A stretch of DNA of 64,000 nt, taken from Methylobacterium currus. Its GTDB lineage: Bacteria > Pseudomonadota > Alphaproteobacteria > Rhizobiales > Beijerinckiaceae. This document shows, piece by piece, positions 51,201 through 57,147 of this stretch. The notes below the pieces were generated by a model. It was not told where the DNA came from, did no database searches, and worked only from the letters and a program-made list of their open reading frames with translations. The position numbers and the translations under genes are program-made. The stretch is taken from assembly GCF_003058325.1 (NCBI RefSeq), contig NZ_CP028843.1:4089501-4153500 (forward strand), in the 5' to 3' direction. The stretch's first letter is position 1. Each line of letters begins with the position of its first letter.

Positions 51201-51241
51201 GCGTCCGCTACCTTCTCGGCAAGGGCATGGCTGCGCTATGA
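48206..51241 (+). CDS. DUF4157 effector 2 with LysM and PD-(D/E)XK nuclease-like C-terminus
   Basis: 1011 residues. In order: disordered basic N-terminus; DUF4157 (about 165-240) with HELTH at 233-237; an SH3-like segment (about 391-428, 'TRLVVVTARNGWSQVTLEDG'); LysM (about 434-513, 'LYTVKAGDTAQTIARRFYG'); hydrophobic helices (about 537-580 and 625-652, 'GWMIGYIIVEILLLIFSDG'); and a C-terminal domain with Glu897 ('SMFEGF'), Asp933 ('TADNF') and Glu944-x-Lys946 ('IWEIKHTWD'). The last spacing fits a PD-(D/E)XK endonuclease. The C-terminal quarter is visibly less GC-rich than the rest, as in exchangeable toxin tips. Stop overlaps the candidate immunity gene. Confidence 0.85.
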   Translation: MASVTPQGAQPAARTPARAPASRTPDRPAGSGVADRAPRVGNRALFAMTSSGEDAPLVQAMCRHPGCLQLAAAVQRRAIRRQTSDRFEIEADRTADLVMRPAPPVAAPSIQPVGPSAVAAIQRATEDEQAEEAEGQAVDAEFGIQAKGAEEGGGPAPFVVGGGGGHPLPAQQRAFLEPRFGRDLGAVRVHTGSQADASARSLGALAYTKGSHVVFRSGEYSPASETGGWLLAHELTHVAQQGHAPALGMEGAAASPAAEGAVQRYADTSLPVKRPIDVTYARSLTDMELEAATLTAQQALDAEIESNAYTLVIQANLEILHAERFVRDNSTRIPDDLKPQPPEETDVPFEEKEFDVDAEDWAAPEPVPGITRVDPARLRPAPSETGPFEDIPINTRLVVVTARNGWSQVTLEDGRKGWISSSRVETKLPDPDARLYTVKAGDTAQTIARRFYGKHSTEWGQDERYFVNVLFHVNSLFSAQKDQGITRPPGKEDDWDATVVKADHKIWIPGVDYALGLKGIVPSGSFTYETWQTIKNIFVGTAGFISGLLVGALESVVDVFVGIWDMIKIAWDVIKSIVTGEIISDIKKLWDDLSKLTLDDIVNAGLEWFKSKWFADGTWSRWYNRGWMIGYIIVEILLLIFSDGIATAVKWVGKTAKFAKLLEKLPTIAKMIKKAEKVTGAAADALRLGSKALSKVHHWAQTALRIPLEIIKDTSAAVLERLKGLSAWAKEKFRFLNPFAMKLALGCASPCKVNIHEIEEFLKNLAAKGVKVGAKLGGDIEKIIAALPADKLNLKMIRKKLKSRPALAKLIESAELTADDFGKIAHFTTAGDLASEAQSYRTFVRYLTAVVPAKADGDITKLNKIIAAMMKTDAKMSEKVKTAIIRQGSAIKGSMFEGFAKLNIPELGGKDFARVTFKQTATLALEKTQRTADNFVAATGEIWEIKHTWDKVPADQMRDYQKIIGQVAPDGTKVRGVNYLFPDKAAAEANKHLKDAGFGVRYLLGKGMAAL

Positions 51242-51966
51242 TCGACATCGACCTCCCCGACGCGGTGCAGTGGCGCGTCGCCACGCATGTCCACGACTGG
51301 CTCGGCGGAGACGCGTTGCGGGCGCTGCTCGAAGGCTGGGAGAAATACGGCCTGATCGGGCGTCCCGACGAATTCGAGGTCGGCGACGACGACGAGCCGT
51401 GGACCGTCGAGGACGGGGAAACGCTCGCCGAAGCGGTCTTGCGCGTTCCGAAGAACAAGGCCGGTGGCGTCAGCGGCCGCATGCGCGGCGATCAGCCGAA
51501 GCGGTGGGGCCTCTCCTTCATCCTCGCCGCCTTCGATACGCAAGGCGGCCGTACCCAGGGTTATTCCATCGTCAACCTCAACCTGCCTCGCGGCGAGTGC
51601 GAAAGGAACCCCGCCGCGCTGCTGAAGGTGTTCGAGGAACTCTGCCGTCCGGACCGTTGCGAATACGCCTCGATCCACCCGCGCCTGCAAGCCGAGGAGC
51701 TTCGCATGCGCGCCTACACGCCGCCGCTCACGATCGCGCCGATGTTCGCCGGCCTGTTCTGGGCGAACTTTCTAGGGCCTGGAACTATCGAGGAGTTCGA
51801 TGCCAAGGCCATCGACGGCCTCAAGGTCGCGCGGCGGCGCTGGTTCGGCGACCGGGGCGTAGCGATCATCGTAACAGAGGATATCGCTTCGGCCTACACG
51901 TCGAAGGGCGAGGAGCGAGTTATCGCATTGACCGACCAACTTCGCGCAGCGGCAACATCGGATTGA
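51238..51966 (+). CDS. Candidate immunity protein for effector 2 (Imm52-like)
   Basis: 242 residues, start ATG overlapping the effector stop by 4 bases, so it is made together with the toxin. No signal peptide or membrane span, so it is cytoplasmic. The segment 'PPLTIAPMFAGLFWANFLGP' followed by 'GTIEEFDAKAIDGL' resembles the Trp/Gly-Pro motif of Imm52-type immunity proteins. Toxin-immunity pairing is standard for polymorphic toxins but unusual in eCIS loci. The family call is by motif only; the genetic arrangement is the stronger evidence. Confidence 0.6.
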   Translation: MIDIDLPDAVQWRVATHVHDWLGGDALRALLEGWEKYGLIGRPDEFEVGDDDEPWTVEDGETLAEAVLRVPKNKAGGVSGRMRGDQPKRWGLSFILAAFDTQGGRTQGYSIVNLNLPRGECERNPAALLKVFEELCRPDRCEYASIHPRLQAEELRMRAYTPPLTIAPMFAGLFWANFLGPGTIEEFDAKAIDGLKVARRRWFGDRGVAIIVTEDIASAYTSKGEERVIALTDQLRAAATSD

Positions 51967-51979
51967 CCGAGAGCGCGGC

Positions 51980-51997
51980 GCCTCGGTTAGACGAGGC
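51980..51997 (+). terminator. Weak stem-loop after the candidate immunity gene
   Basis: GCCTCG and CGAGGC form a perfect 6-bp stem with a 6-base loop, 13 bases after the stop. No T-run follows. It may end the eCIS operon, or at least protect the 3' end of its mRNA. Confidence 0.35.
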
Positions 51998-52114
51998 CCT
52001 CGATATGGAACGCTCTGCGCCGCACCGCAGCTTGCGATACGGAGGCAAAGGGACTTCGCTGGCGCCGCATCTCTCCACCCGCATGTCGCGCCGCGCTATC
52101 AGGGTCTGATACCC

Positions 52115-52226
52115 TCGCGCCTTGGCATCGACACGTCGATGCCAAGGCGTCCGGCGCATCAGCGCCGACGCCCGTTCGGGCTTAGCCAGCGCCTTCGAAC
52201 GGGTCCGTTCGAAGGCGCGGCGGTAT
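52115..52226 (-). repeat. 112-bp structured repeat, copy 2 (inverted)
   Basis: Reverse complement of the element at 19332-19443, about 94% identical, with all three stem-loops preserved. The 15-bp stem (52118-52149) differs from copy 1 at two base pairs, each changed on both arms. It lies 149 bases after the immunity gene stop and 154 bases before the methyltransferase stop. The flanks (51998-52114 and 52227-52379) hold no gene; a 7-bp GC hairpin at 52268-52291 may serve the minus-strand gene. Confidence 0.9.
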
Positions 52227-52379
52227 AAGAGCCGACTTTGAATACAATGCGATCGTTCGTCCGCTCCCGCGGCGAGAGGGGACCCGCCGCGCGCGGGCGT
52301 CGTATTCATCCGTCGCGCCGTACGATAACGAGCGGCGACGATCCCGCCCACGAAGCCGTCCCTCTCGGCGCGATCGTGT

Positions 52380-53057
52380 TCATCCGTCGGCGGGCGGCTT
52401 GATGAACTTGCACTTGCCCCTGGAGGACCAGGGCCCTTGCAGGCCGCGCTCCGCGCAGAACGCGTCGACGGCCCGGCCGACGCCGGGAAACTTGCCTCCC
52501 AGACGGTCGTAATCGTCGGCGATGAACAGCCCCCCGGGGCGCAGCACCGGCCACCACGCCCGCAGGTCGGCCGCCACCGAGGCCTCCTCGTGGCCGGCAT
52601 CGAGGTGGATCACGTCGGCGACGACGCCGCGCAGGCGCATCAGCTCGGCGGCATTCACCGAGTCGAGGGGCAGCGGCACGATCCGGTCGGCCATGCCCTC
52701 GCGCAGGACGTTGGCGAGGAAGGTGCGGTAGAGGCTCGGATAGCCGTTCTCGGGGTCCAGCTCCGCGAAGAGGGCCGGGTCGGCCCAGTGGTCGACGGCG
52801 CCGAGCCAGGTATCGACGGCGATCACCGTACCGGGAACCCGGCACTCGGCCATCGTCCTCGCGAGGTACAGGGCGCTCGCGCCCTTCCAGGTGCCGACCT
52901 CGACGACGACGCCCGGCCGCCACTCGCGCACCGCCTCCTCGAGGTAGGGATGCACGCTGCGCCAGCCCTGGAGGTCGAGGGGGCGCAGGGTCTCGGGTGG
53001 ATCCGCGAAAGGGTCGCGGCCGTGCCACAGCGCATCGATGATCGTCTGGCGGGTCAT
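52380..53057 (-). CDS. Class I SAM-dependent methyltransferase (CmcI/Methyltransf_24-like)
   Basis: 225 residues. SAM-binding motif I is 'VVVEVGTWKGASALYLA', followed by 'TVIAVDTWLGAVDHW' and the post-motif 'DVIHLDAGHEEASVAADL' with the 'HLDAGH' signature of the family. It likely O-methylates a sugar or phenolic group of the glycan made by the adjacent transferases. Its start overlaps the stop of the GT4 gene (ATGA), so it is the last gene of that minus-strand operon. The first 30 residues look like a specific recognition extension. Confidence 0.9.
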   Translation of the reverse strand: MTRQTIIDALWHGRDPFADPPETLRPLDLQGWRSVHPYLEEAVREWRPGVVVEVGTWKGASALYLARTMAECRVPGTVIAVDTWLGAVDHWADPALFAELDPENGYPSLYRTFLANVLREGMADRIVPLPLDSVNAAELMRLRGVVADVIHLDAGHEEASVAADLRAWWPVLRPGGLFIADDYDRLGGKFPGVGRAVDAFCAERGLQGPWSSRGKCKFIKPPADG

Positions 53058-54130
53058 GGTTCGGCTCGGGGAGCGGGGGACGGGGAGAGCTGCGCGTAGA
53101 GCGCCTCGCAGCGATCGAGCCAGCGGTCGCGGGTGAACAGTCGCAGAACCCGCTCGCGCGGGATTCCGCGCGGGATCGCGAGCGCCTCGGGGATGGCGCC
53201 GGCCAGGGCCGCCTCATCCCCGGACGGGACCAGGCATCCGGCCTCCCCGACGACCTCCGCCGCCGCGCCCCGGTCAAAGCCCGCGACGGGCAGGCCGCAG
53301 GCCATCGCCTCGATCGCCGCGAGCCCGAACGGCTCGTCCCAGCATGGGGTGAACAGGAAGACGGAGGCGCGGGCCATCTCCGCGGCGAGCGCCGGTCCGG
53401 CGAGGTGGCCGCCGTAGCGGATCGTGCCGCCGAGAAGCGGAACGATGTCGTCCCTCCAGTGATCCGGCTCCTCGATCGGGCCGAACAGGGTCAGGGGCAG
53501 GCCGGCGCGGCGAGCTGCTGCGATCGCGTGGTGCGCACCCTTCACGCGGGCGATGCGCCCGCTCCACACGCCGCTGCCGTTGCCGTCCTCCCGGCAGGGC
53601 CAGGCCTCGGGGTCGATGCCGTTGTGCAGGACGCACGCCTCCGGCGGGGCGCCGTCGGGCCACCACGCCCGCAGATGCGCCGCCGAGGTCGCGGTGATGC
53701 GGTGCCCGGGCGACGGGCTGTCGTGCACGAACCAGCGCAGCGCGTCGTAGGGCGGCGCGTGCAGCGAGGTGACGGTGGGGACGATCTCCGTGCGCCGCCG
53801 CTCCAGCGGCAGGCGGCTGAGGCTGTTGTTGTGGACGATGTCGAAGCCCCCGGCCGCGATCCGGTCGCAAGCCGCAGCGTAACCGGCATCGACATGGGCC
53901 TTGAGGCCGGGATCGCCCCGGTGCTCGAGGCCGGGAAAGCTCCGCTCGTGGTGGACCGGGATCATCGCGTCGAGGGTGAAGCGCGGGTCGCTGTCGCCGG
54001 AGGCGAACAGAACCACCTCGTGGCCTCGGGCGGTCAGCCCATCCGCCAGATGCCAGCAATACGCTTCGAGGCCGCCCGCGAAGGGCGGCGCGATCGGGTG
54101 GCGCAGATGGGCGAGGAGCGCGATCCTCAC
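53054..54130 (-). CDS. GT4-family glycosyltransferase
   Basis: 358 residues from GTG 54130 (GTGA overlap with the upstream GT2). GT-B fold: N-terminal 'AGGLEAYCWHLADGLTARGH', middle 'GVWSGRIARVKGAHHAI', and the C-terminal donor-binding 'PCWDEPFGLAAIEAMACGLP' with 'GFDRGAAAEVV'. The E-x7-E motif is present as in retaining GT4 enzymes. It probably adds a hexose to a surface or soluble glycan together with the neighbouring GT2s. Confidence 0.92.
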   Translation of the reverse strand: MRIALLAHLRHPIAPPFAGGLEAYCWHLADGLTARGHEVVLFASGDSDPRFTLDAMIPVHHERSFPGLEHRGDPGLKAHVDAGYAAACDRIAAGGFDIVHNNSLSRLPLERRRTEIVPTVTSLHAPPYDALRWFVHDSPSPGHRITATSAAHLRAWWPDGAPPEACVLHNGIDPEAWPCREDGNGSGVWSGRIARVKGAHHAIAAARRAGLPLTLFGPIEEPDHWRDDIVPLLGGTIRYGGHLAGPALAAEMARASVFLFTPCWDEPFGLAAIEAMACGLPVAGFDRGAAAEVVGEAGCLVPSGDEAALAGAIPEALAIPRGIPRERVLRLFTRDRWLDRCEALYAQLSPSPAPRAEP

Positions 54131-55089
54131 GCCGGCACCGCAGCCGGTTCCTGGACCAGAGTCTCCTGGATCTCCGGAGCCCGGGCTTCGGTCTCGCGGG
54201 CTTCGATGGCGCGGATGACGGAGGCCGAGTTGGTATAGGGCTGGTGGCCCTGCTGCCCGGTCAGCGCGAGGTCGCCGGCATCGGGGCGGCGCAGGATGCG
54301 GATCGGCCGGCCCGGCGTGTCGTCGATCAGCCCCATCACCCGGAACGCGTGGAGCCAGTGCCCCATGGTGCGGTAGCCCCACTTGGCCTCGAACAATTCG
54401 GAATTGCGCACCACGCTGTCGAGGTGGTGGACCGGCGGCATGTGGTGGGGGTGGTACTGGTGGTAGGCGAGCCCGCCCTTCATCCAGGCGATCGGCAGGC
54501 CGCGCCGGTCGAGGAGCTTGCCGAAGTCGGTGTCCTCGCCGCCATAGCCGGTGTAGCGCTCGTCGAAGCCGCCCGCGGCCAGGAAGGTGGCGCGCCGGAT
54601 CGCGAAGTTGAGCGACCAGAAGCAGCGGTAATCGTGGCAGATCTCGAGGCCGGAAACCGGGGGGCCGCGGCGGTCGGAATGCCTTTCCGCGAGCCGGCCC
54701 AAGCCCTCGTAGGTCCAGTTCCCGAGCGTGGCGTTCTCGGGCAGGTGCAGGACCTCGCCCATCAGCAGGCCGTCGAGGGCGGCGAGCCCCTGCGCGTAGT
54801 CGGCGACGAGGTCGGGCGCCGGGATGCAGTCGACGTCGAGGAACACGACCGCGTCCCCGCACGCGGCGGCGACGCCGCGGTTGCGCGCGGCGGCGAGCGG
54901 CAGCGCCTCGCCCGTCACCCGGATCTGACGCACCGGGAACGACGCCTCGGGCAGGTCGTAGAGGTCGTCCTGCATCACCGCCACGATGAACTCGACGGGC
55001 GGTTTCGTCTGGTGCTCCAGGCCGCGCAGGACATTCGCCAGATGGGCCGGCCGGCCCTTGGCCAGGGTCACGACGGAAACGGTGGGCAT
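54127..55089 (-). CDS. GT2-family glycosyltransferase A
   Basis: 320 residues from ATG 55089 (a TTG seven codons earlier at 55110 is an alternative). GT-A fold: 'TVSVVTLAKGRPAHLANVLR', nucleotide-sugar motif 'VVFLDVDCIPAPDLV' (DxD as DVD), 'FDERYTGYGGEDTDFGKLL' with the catalytic-base ED, and 'AYHQYHPHHMPPVHHLD', the galactosyltransferase-type C-terminal signature. It is paralogous to the GT2 at 56269-57147, with the MurG-like gene between them. Coupled to the GT4 gene downstream. Confidence 0.92.
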   Translation of the reverse strand: MPTVSVVTLAKGRPAHLANVLRGLEHQTKPPVEFIVAVMQDDLYDLPEASFPVRQIRVTGEALPLAAARNRGVAAACGDAVVFLDVDCIPAPDLVADYAQGLAALDGLLMGEVLHLPENATLGNWTYEGLGRLAERHSDRRGPPVSGLEICHDYRCFWSLNFAIRRATFLAAGGFDERYTGYGGEDTDFGKLLDRRGLPIAWMKGGLAYHQYHPHHMPPVHHLDSVVRNSELFEAKWGYRTMGHWLHAFRVMGLIDDTPGRPIRILRRPDAGDLALTGQQGHQPYTNSASVIRAIEARETEARAPEIQETLVQEPAAVPA

Positions 55090-55129
55090 GCGGGCTCTCG
55101 GCTCCGGCAAGTGGGGGGTCAGGGAGGGT

Positions 55130-56260
55130 TCAGCCCGCGGCGGCGACGCGCAGCGGGGCGGCGGCGCCGTGCCAGAGCTCGTCGGTCAGCCCTTCGAGCC
55201 AGCCGGCGGCGCGGGCGGCGGCATCCGGCGCGTAGAGGCCGCGCAAGGTCTCGCCGTCGAGGGCGCGGGCGCGGGCGAGGAGGTCGCGCCAGCCCTGCAG
55301 GTCGCCCGGCCAGACCGGCGCCTGGACGGCGGCGCCGAGGCGCACCAGCGCCTCGGCCTTGCGGGTCTGCTCGCCGAAGTAGCGCCATTCCGGCATCACG
55401 ATCAGGCGGCCGCCGACCCGGGCGACCTCGTGCACCGTGTTGTCGCCGGCCGAGGCCACCACGATGTCGGCCGCCGCCAGGTAATCGGTGACCGAGGGCA
55501 CCCAGCCGAGCTCGCGCAGGTTGGAAAAGTCGGTCTCGTGGCCCTCGCGGTGGGTCGGCCCGAGGGTCAGCCACAGGGCGTCGGGTGCGGCGCGGGCCGC
55601 GACGGTGAGCGGCGCGTAGGGCGTGCCGCTGCCCCCGCCGCCGGTGACAGCGACGACGATCTCGCGGTCCGGGTCGAGGCCGAGCCGCGCCCGCACCTCG
55701 GCCCGGTCCGGCACCCGGTCGATGCTGGTGCACAGCCCGCCGCTGTAGAAGGTCCTGGCGCGCAGACGCGCGGGATAGTCGTCCTGCTCGAGCCGGGGAT
55801 CGAACGGCGCCAGCATGCCGACGCAGGCCTCGTAGGACCCGATATGGCCGATATCCTGGCGGTCGCCATGCATGCGGATCTGCACCGCCGGCACGCTGGC
55901 GATGCGCGACAGCATCGCGATCTCCGCCGAGACGTCGACGACGAAGAGGCCGATCCCGCGCTCGTCGAGGTGGTCGAGGATCTGGCGCATCGTCCGGCGC
56001 ATCTCGGGAAGCCCGAGGGGCACGCAATGCATCACCTGCGGCGTCGGCTCGGCGTGGAGGCGCGGGGTCGGCACGGCGGCGCCGATCATGTTGGGCAGCG
56101 TCACGATCTCGACATCGCGGGAGAAGCCGTCGAACAGCTGCGGCCCGGCGGTCAGCACCGAGACCGGGCGGTCGCGGGCGAACTCGGCCGCCACCGCCAT
56201 CGTGCGGTTGGCGTGGCCCCGGCCCTGGTGGTGGACGAAGAACGCGATCGGCTTCTTCAT
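55130..56260 (-). CDS. MurG-like (GT28-type) glycosyltransferase
   Basis: 376 residues. The N-terminus 'IAFFVHHQGRGHANRTMAVA' is the glycine-rich acceptor loop of GT28 enzymes, and the C-terminal half has 'VAVTGGGGSGTPYAPL', 'TDYLAAADIVVASAGDNTVH' and 'RLIVMPEWRYFGEQTRKAEA', the UDP-sugar site. It is a soluble GT-B enzyme, not MurG itself: the order and surrounding genes are of a sugar cluster, not cell-division genes. Start ATG 56260 is 8 bases after the stop of GT2-B. Confidence 0.9.
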   Translation of the reverse strand: MKKPIAFFVHHQGRGHANRTMAVAAEFARDRPVSVLTAGPQLFDGFSRDVEIVTLPNMIGAAVPTPRLHAEPTPQVMHCVPLGLPEMRRTMRQILDHLDERGIGLFVVDVSAEIAMLSRIASVPAVQIRMHGDRQDIGHIGSYEACVGMLAPFDPRLEQDDYPARLRARTFYSGGLCTSIDRVPDRAEVRARLGLDPDREIVVAVTGGGGSGTPYAPLTVAARAAPDALWLTLGPTHREGHETDFSNLRELGWVPSVTDYLAAADIVVASAGDNTVHEVARVGGRLIVMPEWRYFGEQTRKAEALVRLGAAVQAPVWPGDLQGWRDLLARARALDGETLRGLYAPDAAARAAGWLEGLTDELWHGAAAPLRVAAAG

Positions 56261-56268
56261 GAAATCTC

Positions 56269-57147
56269 TCAGGAGAACAGGGCGTCGGGCCGTAAGGAGG
56301 CGGCGATCTCGGGCCCGGTCGGGCGGCGCAGGAGGCGGATCGCGTCCGACCCCTCGTCCCAGGCGATCAGGCCGGCGTCGCGGAACTGGCCGAGCCAGTA
56401 GGTCATGCACCAGCGCCCGTGCCGGGCCCGGAAGCGCGCCGCGTTGGCGAGGATCGGTTCGAAATGCTGCAGCGGCGGCACGTGGACCGGATGGTGCTGA
56501 TGGTAGGCCCGCGCGCCCGCGACCCAGAAGGTCGGAAGACCGCTCGCGCTCAGGCGAGCGGCGAGGTCGGTCTCCTCGCCGCCATAGCCGGCGAAGGCCT
56601 CGTCCATCCCGCCGACCGCGCGCCAGGCCCGCGCGGGCAGGGCGAAGGACAGGCCCCAGAGCTGGCCGGGATCGGGCTCGGGGCGGATCCCGGCCTCCGG
56701 CACCGGGGGCCGCGCCGGATGCGCGCGGCCGAGCCGGTCGAGGTCCGCCTCGTCGAGGGCGCCGGGGGGCGGGCAGCCCGGCGGCAGGTACAGGACCTCG
56801 CCGAGAAAGAGGCCGTCCACCCCGGCAGCGGCTCGCGCATAGGCGGCGGCGAGGCCGGCGCCCGGAATGCAATCGACGTCGAGGAAGACCAGGAGGTCGC
56901 CCCCGGCGGCCTGCGCCGCCCGGTTGCGCGCGGCGGCGAGCGGCATCGGCTCGCCCGGCACGAAGAGATGCTGCACCGGGCAACCGGGATCGGGCAGGTC
57001 GCGTGCGGGCTCCGGCTGCATCCAGGCGATCACCAGTTCGCGCGGGCGCGCGCTCTGGCGGGCGAGACCCCGCATCAGGTTGCGCAGGCGCTCGTCGCGC
57101 CCGCGCACCAGGGTGAGCACGCTCGCGGCGGAGCCCTCAATGGGCAT
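56269..57147 (-). CDS. GT2-family glycosyltransferase B
   Basis: 292 residues. Motifs parallel those of GT2-A: 'SVLTLVRGRDERLRNLMRGL', 'LLVFLDVDCIPGAGLAAAY', 'MDEAFAGYGGEETDLAARLS' and 'AYHQHHPVHVPPLQHFEPI'. Both also share 'PLAAARNR' before the DxD motif. It differs from GT2-A by shorter ends and a different acceptor loop, so it likely uses the same sugar type on another acceptor. The start overlaps the sucrose-phosphate synthase stop by 11 bases. Confidence 0.92.
   Translation of the reverse strand: MPIEGSAASVLTLVRGRDERLRNLMRGLARQSARPRELVIAWMQPEPARDLPDPGCPVQHLFVPGEPMPLAAARNRAAQAAGGDLLVFLDVDCIPGAGLAAAYARAAAGVDGLFLGEVLYLPPGCPPPGALDEADLDRLGRAHPARPPVPEAGIRPEPDPGQLWGLSFALPARAWRAVGGMDEAFAGYGGEETDLAARLSASGLPTFWVAGARAYHQHHPVHVPPLQHFEPILANAARFRARHGRWCMTYWLGQFRDAGLIAWDEGSDAIRLLRRPTGPEIAASLRPDALFS

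Noticed and set aside
51966..52379. Search for a CRISPR array, tRNA or attachment-site duplication at the right edge of the eCIS region
   Set aside because: No short direct repeats with regular spacers, no tRNA-like cloverleaf and no direct duplication of the left edge. Only the inverted 112-bp repeat was found.
55130..56260. MurG itself
   Set aside because: Only the general GT28 motifs are shared; the neighbours are sugar-cluster transferases and not peptidoglycan or division genes.
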